Shown: one piece after another, positions 37,572-46,588 of the stretch
Layout of the letters: each line of letters opens with the position of its first letter
Position numbering within the stretch: position 1 is the stretch's first letter
Assembly: GCF_000740795.1 (NCBI RefSeq)
Contig: NZ_JGYG01000003.1
Span: forward strand, 402,717 to 466,716
Source of the DNA: Haematobacter massiliensis
GTDB taxonomy: Bacteria; Pseudomonadota; Alphaproteobacteria; Rhodobacterales; Rhodobacteraceae
Length of the DNA stretch: 64,000 nucleotides
Direction of reading: 5' to 3'
Notes under the pieces: generated by a model
What the model was told of the DNA's origin: nothing
Seen by the model: only the letters and a program-made list of their open reading frames with translations
The model's database searches: none
Program-made: the position numbers and the translations under genes

Positions 37572-39010
37572 CCCAGAGCTGCGTGACCCATGGCTGCCGC
37601 TGGGATCATCACGCCGGGATTGAGGATACCCGGAGGATCAAGCGCCCTTTTGATCGCCGCCATCGCCGCGATCCGGGCAGGGTCGCCATAATGCGCGACA
37701 TCGCCCGTCCGCGCCCGACCCACGCCATGCTCCGCGCTGAACGCGCCGCCTCGTTCCGCCACCTTGTCATAGACAAGGAGTGCGAGGTCCGCCGCCTGCG
37801 CGGCATAGTCGGCCCGGCCGCGGCCTTCCGCCGGAAACAGGTTGAAATGCAGGTTGCCGTCGCCCACATGGCCGAAACAGTTGATCCGGACGCCGGCCGG
37901 GGTGAGCGCTGCCTCCGCTTCCGCGATGAAATCAGCCAGCCGGGACAGCGGGACGGAAATATCGTGGCTTGAGATCGCGCCGATTCGGCGATTGGCTTCC
38001 GGGATGCTTTCGCGGAAGGCCCAGAAGGCCTGCCGCTGGGCCTCCGACGCGGCGATGACCCCATCCGTCACCAGACCGCGCTCCATCGCCTCCGCCAGCA
38101 GTGCTTCGAGCACTTCCGCCGGTTCCCCCGAAGACAGGCCGAGGTCGATCAGCACCGACCAGCCGGGAAGCGGCAGAGGCAGACGCACATCCGGCATCGT
38201 CTCCGCCATGAACGCATAGCTGTTGCGCCCGATCAGCTCAAAGGCCGAAACCCCTTCCCCGATCCGATCACGGGCAAGCGCGAGCAGCGACAGGGCCTCC
38301 GCCGGGCCGGGTACCACCACCATCGCCGCTCCGGTCGCGGCAGGACGCGGAAAGAGTTTCAGCATGGCACCCGTGATGATGCCCAGCGTCCCCTCCGCCC
38401 CGATCAGCAGACCGCGCAGGTCATAGCCCGTGTTATCCTTCCTGAGCCGTTTCAGCCCATGCATGATCGAGCCGTCCGGCAGCACCGCCTCTATCCCAAG
38501 GCATAGCTCCCGTGCGGTGCCGTAGCGCAGAACATTGACCCCGCCCGCATTGGTAGACAGACAGCCACCGATCTGCGCTGTCCCCTGAGACGCGAGGGTG
38601 AGAGGGAACAGCCGCCCGGCAGCCTCCGCCGCGTGGTGAATGGCCTCGATGGTCGCGCCCGCCTCCACCTCCAGCACGTTTTCCTCCGGCCAGACCCCCC
38701 GAATGGCGGTCATCCGGTCGAGCGACAGCAGGAGCGGCAGCCCCTCTGCCATGACCTGCCCGCCGACCAGCCCGGTGCCGCCGCCAAGCGGCACGATGGG
38801 CACAAGGGCCTCCGCCGCGGCACGCACGATCTCCGCCACCTCCTCCGTGGACCGGGGGCGCGCGACCGCCCCGGCCCGGCCCTGCCAGCGGCCGCGCGGC
38901 TCCTCTAGATCGCGCGGCTCGGGGGCCCGGAGCGTGTCGGGCGGCAGCCGGGATGCGAGCCTGGTCAGGAAGCCGGCGTCTGCGGGATTGAGCCGAGAGG
39001 AATTGAACAT
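37559..39010 (-). CDS. FAD-binding oxidase of the D-lactate/glycolate (GlcD-like) family
   Basis: The predicted 483-residue flavoprotein has the PCMH FAD-binding domain (VPLGGGTGLVGGQVMAEGLP, TLASQGTAQIGGCLSTNAGG, YDLRGLLIGAEGTLGIITGA) and the FAD-oxidase C domain with the metal-binding NCFGHVGDGNLHFNLFPAEG and SAEHGVG near the end. Such enzymes oxidise D-2-hydroxyacids (D-lactate, glycolate, 2-hydroxyglutarate) and reduce quinone or ETF. ATG 39010 has GGAGGTG five bases upstream. The substrate cannot be told from sequence; the nearby 2-hydroxyacid dehydrogenase may share metabolites with it. Confidence 0.9.
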   Translation of the reverse strand: MFNSSRLNPADAGFLTRLASRLPPDTLRAPEPRDLEEPRGRWQGRAGAVARPRSTEEVAEIVRAAAEALVPIVPLGGGTGLVGGQVMAEGLPLLLSLDRMTAIRGVWPEENVLEVEAGATIEAIHHAAEAAGRLFPLTLASQGTAQIGGCLSTNAGGVNVLRYGTARELCLGIEAVLPDGSIMHGLKRLRKDNTGYDLRGLLIGAEGTLGIITGAMLKLFPRPAATGAAMVVVPGPAEALSLLALARDRIGEGVSAFELIGRNSYAFMAETMPDVRLPLPLPGWSVLIDLGLSSGEPAEVLEALLAEAMERGLVTDGVIAASEAQRQAFWAFRESIPEANRRIGAISSHDISVPLSRLADFIAEAEAALTPAGVRINCFGHVGDGNLHFNLFPAEGRGRADYAAQAADLALLVYDKVAERGGAFSAEHGVGRARTGDVAHYGDPARIAAMAAIKRALDPPGILNPGVMIPAAAMGHAALGQSE

Positions 39011-39070
39011 GAGGGCACCTCCATGCGCGGGAGACAGCACAGACCGTCCACCCGGACAAGCCCCGGTTCC

Positions 39071-39883
39071 CTAATTCAGCCAGCGGGGTTCCAGAACGAT
39101 CACAGTCGGCTCCGAAGGCAGCGACCGGAGGGAAACTTCCAACTCGCTCGTGCCGGCGCGGGATATGCGGAAGGAACCCGACATCCCATCCAGAAACTGT
39201 TGCAACGTCCCCTCGCCGAACCAGTGCATGGGCAGCACGATCGAGGAGCGGAACCGCTGCAGCGCCCGGATCAGCGTCGGATGGTCCAGCGTCAATCCGC
39301 CATCCACCGGCACCATCACCACATCGAGCCGCCCGATCATCGCATATTGCTCCGGCGTAGGCTCATGATGCAGATGGCCGAGATGGCCGATGCACAGGCC
39401 AGCCGCCTCGAAGATGAAGATCGAGTTGCCGAAATCCCGCTCCCCACCGCGAAAATCGCGGGTCGTGGTCGGCACGTTGCGGATGAGGATTTCGCCGAGA
39501 TCCAGGTAACGGTCGGCGGGGGAGCCATCCTCTTCCCACCCGGGAAGGACATGGGGGATACGCGGGTCCGGGTTCCAGGTGAAATGCGTGGAATGCGCGT
39601 TGTTCATTGTCACCACATCCGGCACCAGGTCCACGCCGAGCCGCCCGGTGTAGTCCGTGGCAAGGTTCAGACCCCGCGCGGTCTGAAGGAGATAGGTGGC
39701 GTGGTTCACGAAGCTCAGCCGGACCGTCTCCTCCGGCACGGGGTCGCGCCAGGAGGCCTTGTGGAGCAGCGGTGTCCCCCCGGCGAGCGCAACACAATGG
39801 CTGGGCGTGCGCCCGCTCTCCTGCGCCCCGGCCAGGGCGGGCATCAGCGCAAGCGTCGTTGCAAGGACGGAGGCGAGGCGCAT
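39071..39883 (-). CDS. Secreted metallo-beta-lactamase-fold hydrolase
   Basis: The predicted 270-residue protein has a signal peptide (MRLASVLATTLALMPALAGA) and then a UlaG-like metallo-hydrolase fold. It shows FVNHATYLLQTARGLNLATD (strand 1 with substrate-side His), TMNNAHSTHFTWNPDPRIP (degenerate HxxxH), IGHLGHLHHEPT and MVPVDGGLTLD. The canonical HxHxDH of strong beta-lactamase relatives is absent, as in UlaG/L-ascorbate lactonase relatives. Periplasmic location is unusual for that branch. It lies 60 bases before the FAD oxidase on the same strand and could be cotranscribed with it. Substrate unknown. Confidence 0.82.
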   Translation of the reverse strand: MRLASVLATTLALMPALAGAQESGRTPSHCVALAGGTPLLHKASWRDPVPEETVRLSFVNHATYLLQTARGLNLATDYTGRLGVDLVPDVVTMNNAHSTHFTWNPDPRIPHVLPGWEEDGSPADRYLDLGEILIRNVPTTTRDFRGGERDFGNSIFIFEAAGLCIGHLGHLHHEPTPEQYAMIGRLDVVMVPVDGGLTLDHPTLIRALQRFRSSIVLPMHWFGEGTLQQFLDGMSGSFRISRAGTSELEVSLRSLPSEPTVIVLEPRWLN

Positions 39884-39955
39884 CGGCAATCTCCCGGAAC
39901 GCGAAAAGCCTAGGGCGAGATGCGCGATTTCCGTCCTGACATTTCCGCGAGCGGG

Positions 39956-40537
39956 CTATCCGGCGTCGGTGCGTCCCCGCCGGTCATGACGGAGATTGGC
40001 GTAGAGAACGTGGTTCCGCCAGCGCCCGTTGATCTGCAGATAGCTCTGCGCGACGCCCTCATACTTGAACCCCGCCGTTTCCAGCACTCCGCGGGACGCG
40101 GCATTTTCGGGCAGGCAGGCGGCCTCGATCCGGCTGAGGTTCAGGTCGGTGAAGGCGTGGATCACGACCGCGTTGATCGCCTCCCGCATATAGCCCTGCC
40201 GGGCGAAGGGCTGGCCGACCCAGTAGCCCAGTACGCCGCATTGCGCAGGCCCGCGGCGGATATTGTCGAGTGTGATGGCTCCAACAAGCACGCCATCCTC
40301 GCGGCGGATCAGAAACAGCGGCAGGGCCGTTCCGTTGGCATGGGCGCGGGCGGACCAGTAGACCCGGTTGGTGAAGGCCTTGCGCGCCAGATGGTCAGGG
40401 GCCCAGGCGGGTTCCCAGGGCACCAGAAAGGCGGCGCTGTCCCGCCGGAGCGTGGACCAGGCACGGAAGTCGCTGTGGACCGGCAGGCGCAGTACAAGCC
40501 GCGCCGTGTCGATCTGCACACGCCGCCGTCCGAACAT
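39956..40537 (-). CDS. GNAT N-acetyltransferase (RimJ/RimL type)
   Basis: The 193-residue protein has the RimJ/RimL layout: IDTARLVLRLPVHSDFRAW at the start, the acetyl-CoA loop YWVGQPFARQGYMREAINAV, LNLSRIEAACLPENAASRGV and LETAGFKYEGVAQSYLQING followed by RWRNHVLYA. Family members acetylate N-termini of ribosomal or other proteins. The start codon overlaps the M16 peptidase stop by one base, so it is the distal member of the thrC/M16 unit. Confidence 0.92.
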   Translation of the reverse strand: MFGRRRVQIDTARLVLRLPVHSDFRAWSTLRRDSAAFLVPWEPAWAPDHLARKAFTNRVYWSARAHANGTALPLFLIRREDGVLVGAITLDNIRRGPAQCGVLGYWVGQPFARQGYMREAINAVVIHAFTDLNLSRIEAACLPENAASRGVLETAGFKYEGVAQSYLQINGRWRNHVLYANLRHDRRGRTDAG

Positions 40538-41793
40538 CAGGCAGCAAGGTCCATGCGCAATTGCTGAAGCTCGGGGGCGGCGGAGTCAGGCCCGTAGATC
40601 GCCATCGCGGAGGGCGCGGTGACCAGCCGCCCGGCGTAGCCGCGCACCTTGTCCCGCGTCACATCCTCAATATGGGCGACCGCTTCATCCAGATCAGGCA
40701 CACGTCCGAAGATGGCAAGCAGCCGCGCCAGCCGCTCCGCACGGGCTGAGGCGCTCTCCAGCCCCATGACCAGACCCGCCTTCATCTGCGCCCGCGCCCG
40801 CGCCACCTCTGCCTCCGACATGTCGTCGGCGGCCCGGCGCAGTTCGGCGATGGTCAGTTCGGTCAGCGCGCCGATTTCCTCCGCCGAGGTGCCGGCATAG
40901 ATGGTCATCAGCCCGGTTTCGTCATAGGCGCCCGCCTGGGTGAAGATGGAGTAGCACAACCCCTTCTCCTCCCGGATCTTCTGGAACAGACGGGAGGACA
41001 TGCCCCCGCCCATTGCCGTGGCATAGACCTGCGCGGTGTGGAAATCAGGGTGCCGGTAGCCCGGCCCCTCGAACCCGAGCGTGAAGTGAAGCTGCTCCAG
41101 TTCCTTCACCTCCCGCCGCTCCCCGCCCGTGAAGTGCGCGGTGCTGGGACGCAGCGACCGCAGCGGGGAAAGCTGACCGAAAGTGGTTTCTGCCAGCTTC
41201 ACGATCGCATCGTGATCGACGGCTCCAGCCGCCGCGAGGATCATCTCGTCCGGCCCATAATGCTCCGCCACGAAACGCCGAAGCTCGGGCTGTCCGAAGC
41301 TGCTCACCCGCTCCGCCGGGCCGAGGATCGAACGCCCGAGCGGCTGATCCGCGAAAGCGGCCTCCTGAAGCCAGTCGAAGATGATGTCATCGGGCGTATC
41401 CAGTGCCTGACCGATCTCCTGCAGGATGACATGGCGCTCCACGTCGATCTCCCGCTGATCGAAAACCGGGTTCAGCACGATGTCGGAAATGACGTCGAAG
41501 GCCAGTTCCACATCCTCGCCCAGAACGCGGGCGTAATAGGCGGTCATCTCGCGGCTGGTATAGGCGTTGATGTAGCCGCCCACATCCTCGATCGCCTCGG
41601 CGATCTGCACGGCGGTCCGCTTCTTCGTGCCCTTGAACGCCATGTGTTCGAGGAAATGGGCGATCCCGTTCTCCTCCGCCCGCTCATGCCGGCCGCCTGC
41701 GGTGATCCAGACACCGAGCGAGGCGGACTTCAGCGCCGGCATGGTCTCTGTCACGATGCGGAAGCCGTTGGAGAGGGTGGTGATGCGGGTCAA
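40537..41793 (-). CDS. M16 family zinc peptidase (processing-peptidase-like)
   Basis: The 418-residue protein has the inverted zinc motif HFLEH (His46, Glu49, His50) in ENGIAHFLEHMAFKGTKKRT and the downstream Glu region of M16 enzymes, then the C-terminal domain with QVYATAMGGGMSSRLFQKIR followed by EEKGLCYSI. It resembles the alphaproteobacterial ancestor of mitochondrial processing peptidase beta. The reading frame starts TTG (41793) immediately after the thrC stop; no ATG lies before the conserved ITTLSNGFRIVTE segment, so TTG is the probable start. thrC followed by this gene is a common alphaproteobacterial pair. Confidence 0.94.
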   Translation of the reverse strand: MTRITTLSNGFRIVTETMPALKSASLGVWITAGGRHERAEENGIAHFLEHMAFKGTKKRTAVQIAEAIEDVGGYINAYTSREMTAYYARVLGEDVELAFDVISDIVLNPVFDQREIDVERHVILQEIGQALDTPDDIIFDWLQEAAFADQPLGRSILGPAERVSSFGQPELRRFVAEHYGPDEMILAAAGAVDHDAIVKLAETTFGQLSPLRSLRPSTAHFTGGERREVKELEQLHFTLGFEGPGYRHPDFHTAQVYATAMGGGMSSRLFQKIREEKGLCYSIFTQAGAYDETGLMTIYAGTSAEEIGALTELTIAELRRAADDMSEAEVARARAQMKAGLVMGLESASARAERLARLLAIFGRVPDLDEAVAHIEDVTRDKVRGYAGRLVTAPSAMAIYGPDSAAPELQQLRMDLAA

Positions 41794-43182
41794 TTAGCGG
41801 ATCCTTTTCCTTATGAGGGCTTCGAGCGCCCCGAGATCGTTCGGCACGTCCGTCACACGCTCCGGCCGGTCGAACAGGTCGGCCATGCGAGGCGGTAGCG
41901 CGGGACGTATGCCCGTCGCGGCTTCCACCGCGTCGGGAAATTTTGCGGGATGCGCGGTGGCCAGCGTGACCATCGGCACGGGGCCGGAGAGATGCTCCTC
42001 CGCCACCTTCACGCCAACGGCCGTATGCGGACAGATGAGCTCCCCCGTGGTCTCCCTCACGCGGCGAATCGTTGCGGAGGTCTCCTCTTCCGACGCGCGC
42101 CCCGATGCGAAGGTGGAGCGCAATGTCTCAAGGATGCCTTGCGAAATGGTGAAGCCGGCGCCCGATTTCAACTCCTCCATCATCAGCGTGACGGCACGCG
42201 CGTCACGCCCCGCCGCCTCGAACAGCGCGCGCTCGAAGTTGGAGGAGACCTGAATGTCCATGGAGGGCGAGATGGAGGGATGCACCCCCTCCATGCGGTA
42301 GCTGCCGCTGCGGAGCGCGCGATCCAGAATATCGTTCTGGTTGGTGGCGATCACCAGCTGCCCGATGGGCAGGCCCATGCGCTTGGCGATATGGCCTGCG
42401 AAGATGTCGCCGAAATTGCCGGTCGGCACGGTGAAATCCACCAGCCGGTGCGGCGCTCCCAGCGACACGGCCGAGGTGAAGTAATAGACGACCTGCGCCA
42501 GAACCCGCGCCCAGTTGATCGAGTTCACCCCGGCCAGCCGCACAGAATCACGGAAGGCGAAGTCGTTGAACATGTCCTTCAGCCGCGCCTGGCAATCGTC
42601 GAAATCGCCTTCCAGCGCGAGGGCATGGACATTTTCCTCCTCAGGGGTCGTCATCTGACGCCGCTGCACTTCCGAGACACGGCCCTTCGGGAACAGGATG
42701 AACACATCCACATTCGGCAGGCCGCGGAAGGCCTCGATAGCGGCGGAACCGGTGTCGCCGGAGGTCGCGCCGACGATCGTCACCCGCTCGCCCGACCGCG
42801 AGAGCGCGGCCTGAAAAAGCTGGCCGATGAGCTGCATCGCGAAGTCCTTGAAGGCCAGCGTCGGCCCGTGGAACAACTCAAGCAGGAAGTGATTGGGTTG
42901 AAGCTGCACGAGCGGCGCCCGCGCGGCATGACCGAACCCGGAATAGGCCCGCGCGATGATGGCCCGGAACTCCTCATCCGTGAACGTGTCGCCGATGAAG
43001 GGGCGCATCACGCGGAAGGCCGCTTCCTCATAGCTCTGGCCCGCCAGGTCGGCGATTTCCACCGGCGTCATCTGGGGGATGGTCTGCGGAACATAGAGCC
43101 CGCCGTCACGGGCAAGGCCGGTCAGCATCGCGGCTTCGAAGGACAGGACCGGCGCGGCCCCGCGGGTTGAGATATAGGTCAT
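41794..43182 (-). CDS. thrC: Threonine synthase
   Basis: The 462-residue PLP enzyme converts O-phosphohomoserine to threonine. It starts YISTRGAAPVLSFEAAMLTG, with the PLP lysine in FHGPTLAFKDFAMQ (Lys112) and the phosphate loop VGATSGDTGSAAIEAF, then FTVPTGNFGDIFAGHIAKRM. It sits directly downstream of SURF1, whose stop overlaps its ATG (ATGA), so it is translationally coupled to the cytochrome oxidase operon. Confidence 0.97.
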   Translation of the reverse strand: MTYISTRGAAPVLSFEAAMLTGLARDGGLYVPQTIPQMTPVEIADLAGQSYEEAAFRVMRPFIGDTFTDEEFRAIIARAYSGFGHAARAPLVQLQPNHFLLELFHGPTLAFKDFAMQLIGQLFQAALSRSGERVTIVGATSGDTGSAAIEAFRGLPNVDVFILFPKGRVSEVQRRQMTTPEEENVHALALEGDFDDCQARLKDMFNDFAFRDSVRLAGVNSINWARVLAQVVYYFTSAVSLGAPHRLVDFTVPTGNFGDIFAGHIAKRMGLPIGQLVIATNQNDILDRALRSGSYRMEGVHPSISPSMDIQVSSNFERALFEAAGRDARAVTLMMEELKSGAGFTISQGILETLRSTFASGRASEEETSATIRRVRETTGELICPHTAVGVKVAEEHLSGPVPMVTLATAHPAKFPDAVEAATGIRPALPPRMADLFDRPERVTDVPNDLGALEALIRKRIR

Positions 43183-43883
43183 CGGGCAGGCTTTCGCTGG
43201 GCAGGCTTTCGGTGGTTTTCCCGCGTGATACGCCAGAGCAGGTAGCCTGTCATCCCCGCCCAGACGACGGCGAGCAGAAACCAGGTGACAGCGTACTGCA
43301 GATGATTGTTCGGAATGCCCTCCGCCCCCACGGGGACGGGTTCTGCGGCCGGGGTCATTTCCGTGGAGGTCCGGAGCACGACGAGCAGCGGCTCTGTCTC
43401 AAGTTGCTCGGCCATGGCGGGCACGTCGCGGGCGAACCAGATGCCGGTCTTCGCGTCGGGCGGCGGGGTGTAGCTGTCGCTGTCACGTGGCCACTGCAGG
43501 TTGCCGGTGATCGTCGCCTCCACCCCCGGGCGCGGAATGCCGCGCTCCATCTCCGGCAGGAAACCCCGATCGACGAGAATCCGCCGCCCGTCCGCCGTCA
43601 CGAAGGCGGTGATGACGCGGTAGCCCGGCCCCTCTCCCTGACGGGAGGAAAGCACGAGGATTTCCTTGTCGGTGAACCGGCCCACTGCCGTCACGGGAAG
43701 ATAGCGATCTCCCTCGGCGGTGGGATGCAGCGGCACGGGAACCGGCGGGGCGAGGATGGCCGCGTCAATCTGCGCCAGCATCTCCTCCTTCCAGGCGAGA
43801 CGCTGGAGTTGCCAGATGCCGAGCGCCACCAGAATGCCGCAGCCGACCAGACCGAGGATCAGGGGCCAGAAGAGGCGACGCAT
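43179..43883 (-). CDS. SURF1 family cytochrome oxidase assembly protein
   Basis: The predicted 234-residue protein has two terminal membrane segments (LFWPLILGLVGCGILVALGI and YAVTWFLLAVVWAGMTGYLL) around a periplasmic loop, the SURF1 topology. Typical blocks are LGIWQLQRLAWKEEMLAQID, VTAVGRFTDKEILVLSS, RRILVDRGFLPEM and GIPNNHLQYAVTWF. SURF1 helps insert heme a into subunit I. ATG 43883, with AAAGG upstream, is the start; an extended frame further upstream runs through ctaE in the wrong phase. It lies between ctaE and thrC. Confidence 0.95.
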   Translation of the reverse strand: MRRLFWPLILGLVGCGILVALGIWQLQRLAWKEEMLAQIDAAILAPPVPVPLHPTAEGDRYLPVTAVGRFTDKEILVLSSRQGEGPGYRVITAFVTADGRRILVDRGFLPEMERGIPRPGVEATITGNLQWPRDSDSYTPPPDAKTGIWFARDVPAMAEQLETEPLLVVLRTSTEMTPAAEPVPVGAEGIPNNHLQYAVTWFLLAVVWAGMTGYLLWRITRENHRKPAQRKPAR

Positions 43884-43953
43884 ACAGAACCTTTCCAACG
43901 GAAAAGCGCGCGCCTTTCGGCCCGCGCCCTGATTTAGCAACGGCAGGTGTTTC

Positions 43954-44760
43954 TCAGCCGCCCCAGATATAGACGGAAGCGAAAAGGAACAGCCAGACCA
44001 CATCGACGAAGTGCCAATACCACGCCGCCGCCTCGAAGCCCACATGCTTGGACTGGGTAAAATCTCCCCGGCGGGCACGCAGCAGGCAGACGAAGAGGAA
44101 AATCGTCCCGATGATGACATGCGCCCCATGGAAGCCCGTCGCCATGAAGAACGTGGCCCCGTAGATATTGCCCGAGAAGCCGAAAGCCGCATGGCTGTAC
44201 TCGTAGGCCTGAAACACCGTGAAGATGAGACCCAGGATGACGGCAATGGTCAGGCCCGTCACCACGTCCTTGCGGTTGTTCTCATGCACCAGCGCGTGGT
44301 GCGCCCAGGTGACGGCGCAGCCCGACAGCAGCAGGATCAGCGTGTTGATCAGCGGCAGGTGCCAGGGATCGAAGGTTTCGATGCCGGCAGGGGGCCAGGT
44401 GCCCGGAATGACCTCGGTGCCCTCGATCACTCCCATCGGGAAAAGCGCGTGAGCGAAGAAGTTCCAGAACCAGGCGGCAAAGAACATCACCTCGGATATG
44501 ATGAACAGGATGACACCGTAGCGCAGGCCGATATCGACCACCGCCGTATGATCCCCCGCGCGGCTCTCCCGGATCACGTCGCCCCACCAGCCGACCATCA
44601 CATAAGCGACGCCGACTGCCCCGATCAGAAAGATCCACGGCCCCGAGCCATGCATCCAGAGCACCGCCCCAAACAGCATGACGAAGCCTGAGACGGATGC
44701 CAGAAACGGCCAGATTGATGGCGGGAGGACGTGATAGTCGTGATTTTTGACATGCGCCAT
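43954..44760 (-). CDS. ctaE: Cytochrome c oxidase subunit III
   Basis: The 268-residue membrane protein with seven predicted helices matches COX3: [20 protein letters not shown], then [58 protein letters not shown] and [19 protein letters not shown]. It stabilises the aa3 oxidase core and proton uptake. GAGGGA precedes the ATG. It follows ctaG by 25 bases. Confidence 0.98.
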   Translation of the reverse strand: MAHVKNHDYHVLPPSIWPFLASVSGFVMLFGAVLWMHGSGPWIFLIGAVGVAYVMVGWWGDVIRESRAGDHTAVVDIGLRYGVILFIISEVMFFAAWFWNFFAHALFPMGVIEGTEVIPGTWPPAGIETFDPWHLPLINTLILLLSGCAVTWAHHALVHENNRKDVVTGLTIAVILGLIFTVFQAYEYSHAAFGFSGNIYGATFFMATGFHGAHVIIGTIFLFVCLLRARRGDFTQSKHVGFEAAAWYWHFVDVVWLFLFASVYIWGG

Positions 44761-44785
44761 TGCTCTTCCCTCGCTGCGCCTTCGT

Positions 44786-45358
44786 TCAGTTCGTCGACGT
44801 CTGCTGGACAGCTTCGGGCAGATCCAGGACGTGGAATGTATAGGACAGGGTGATCGTATGGGCGTATTTGCCCTCGCGATCGTTCACGATGGCCGGATCC
44901 ACGAAGAACGTGACGGGCATCTGGACCCGCTCACCCGGCTGCAGCACCTGCTCGGTGAAGCAGAAACATTCGATCTTGGCAAAATACCCGCCGGCCGCAT
45001 AGGGCGTGACATTGTAGCTTGCCTGTCCGGCCACGGGTTTGTCGGTCGGGTTGTAGGCCTCATAGAAGGCAAGACCGGTTTCGCCGATCTTGATTTCCAT
45101 CTCGTTGACCATCGGCTTGAACTGCCAGGGCATCCCGCGTTCGAGCGAAGCGTCGAAGCGGATGCGCAATGTCCGATCCAGAACCGTATCCGGTGCCGTG
45201 GCGGCAACGCTGGTTGTGCCGCCGAAGCCGGTGACCCGGCAGAACCAGTCGTAGAAGGGCACTGCCGCATAGGAGAGCGCCCCCATGAGGACGACGACGC
45301 CGACAAGCCGCAAGGCGATGCGACGGCTCCGCACGGCATCATTCAAAGAATTCTTCAC
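44786..45358 (-). CDS. ctaG: Cytochrome c oxidase assembly protein CtaG (Cox11)
   Basis: The 190-residue protein has one membrane anchor ([20 protein letters not shown]) followed by a periplasmic Ig-like domain with [15 protein letters not shown] and the Cu(I)-binding [15 protein letters not shown], where the two Cys deliver CuB to subunit I. C-terminal [20 protein letters not shown] is also typical. The start is a GTG overlapping the stop of the small ORF upstream (GTGA). Confidence 0.96.
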   Translation of the reverse strand: MKNSLNDAVRSRRIALRLVGVVVLMGALSYAAVPFYDWFCRVTGFGGTTSVAATAPDTVLDRTLRIRFDASLERGMPWQFKPMVNEMEIKIGETGLAFYEAYNPTDKPVAGQASYNVTPYAAGGYFAKIECFCFTEQVLQPGERVQMPVTFFVDPAIVNDREGKYAHTITLSYTFHVLDLPEAVQQTSTN

Positions 45359-45555
45359 GGCTTCGGCCCCCCGTCCTGCTGCTGCGCCATGGAGGGGCGG
45401 TAGCTATGGTCGAATCCCTCCATGCTCTCGCCGTTCTCGATCTTCACGATGGTGAGTCCGAAGACGATGGCGACGAAGGCGCCAAGGCTCAGGCCCAGCC
45501 CGAGATTCCGGCCGAAGCGTCTGCGATGAAGCTCATGATCCTTGGTGATCGCCAT
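45355..45555 (-). CDS. Small single-pass membrane protein of the cytochrome oxidase operon
   Basis: The 66-residue frame encodes ITKDHELHRRRFGRNLGLGL, a single hydrophobic segment (SLGAFVAIVFGLTIVKIENG) and a short polar C-terminus. It lies 2 bases after the ctaB stop and overlaps the ctaG start by 4 bases, so it is a real, tightly coupled member of the operon. A small ORF occurs at this position in cox operons of Paracoccus and Rhodobacter; some databases call it CoxF-like or an assembly protein. Its function is not proven. Confidence 0.85.
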   Translation of the reverse strand: MAITKDHELHRRRFGRNLGLGLSLGAFVAIVFGLTIVKIENGESMEGFDHSYRPSMAQQQDGGPKP

Positions 45556-45557
45556 GT

Positions 45558-46499
45558 TCACCAGCCTCCCATACCGAAGGAGCGCAGCGCGGCTTCCGCA
45601 AGGAAAGCGCTGAAATGCAGGAAGAGATAAAGAAGCGAGAAGGAGAAGAACCGCTTCTCCGCGCGGTAACCGTCGGCCTCCGCGACCTGCTCGTTCCGCC
45701 GCCACAGATCGACCGCGCCAAGCACGAAGAGCAGGTTCAGCACGACGGCCGCAGCCAGATAGACCGGCCCGCCGATGGAGGTGAAGCCCGCCCCGATCGC
45801 CACCGGCGCGAGCAGCAGCGTATAAACGAGGATATGCGCCCGGGTCGATTTCCGCCCATGGGTAACGGTTAGCATTGGCACCCCGGCACGGTCGTAATCG
45901 CTGTTCATGAAGAGAGCGAGCGCCCAGAAATGCGGCGGCGTCCACATGAACACGATGAGAAACATCAGCACGCTTTCGACAGACACGCCGCCGGTCGCGA
46001 CGGCCCAGCCGATCATGGGGGGGAATGCCCCCGCGGCCCCGCCGATGACGATGTTCTGCGGTGTCGTCCGCTTCAGCCAGATCGTGTAGATTACCGCATA
46101 GAAGAAGATGGTGAAGGCCAGCAGCCCCGCCGCCAGCCAGTTGGCTGCCAGCCCCAGCATCATCACCGACAGGCCGGAAAGCGCGAGCCCCACACCGAGC
46201 GCCTCGCCGCGCGCAACGCGGCCGGACGGCACCGGACGGTTGGCGGTGCGCTTCATCACCGCGTCGATATCGCTGTCCCACCACATGTTGAGCGCGCCCG
46301 AGGCACCCCCGCCGAGTGCGATGAACAGGATGGAGGTGAAGGCGATGAACGGATGCACCGGCACCGGCGCCACCAGCAATCCGACGAGAGCGGTGAAGAC
46401 GACGAGCGACATGACCCGCGGCTTCAGCAGGGCAAGGTAATCGCCGAAGCTGCCTTCCCCGCCCTGGGTCTGCGCGTGTTGATGGAACGTGTCGCTCAT
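45558..46499 (-). CDS. ctaB: Protoheme IX farnesyltransferase (heme O synthase)
   Basis: The predicted 313-residue UbiA-superfamily membrane enzyme farnesylates heme b to heme o, the precursor of heme a. It has DYLALLKPRVMSLVVFTALV, the Mg-binding aspartates in NMWWDSDIDAVMKRTANRPV, the second motif MNSDYDRAGVPMLTVTHGRK and multiple hydrophobic helices. ATG 46499 follows GAGAAGG. An upstream in-frame start (46523) is less likely. Confidence 0.96.
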   Translation of the reverse strand: MSDTFHQHAQTQGGEGSFGDYLALLKPRVMSLVVFTALVGLLVAPVPVHPFIAFTSILFIALGGGASGALNMWWDSDIDAVMKRTANRPVPSGRVARGEALGVGLALSGLSVMMLGLAANWLAAGLLAFTIFFYAVIYTIWLKRTTPQNIVIGGAAGAFPPMIGWAVATGGVSVESVLMFLIVFMWTPPHFWALALFMNSDYDRAGVPMLTVTHGRKSTRAHILVYTLLLAPVAIGAGFTSIGGPVYLAAAVVLNLLFVLGAVDLWRRNEQVAEADGYRAEKRFFSFSLLYLFLHFSAFLAEAALRSFGMGGW

Positions 46500-46588
46500 G
46501 CCTGCCTTCTCTCCGCGCGTCACCGGGGCGGCGCGCCTTTTGTCAGTGGGCCTGCGTCAGCCGGCTTCCCGGCTGTCGTCGGCCTGCC

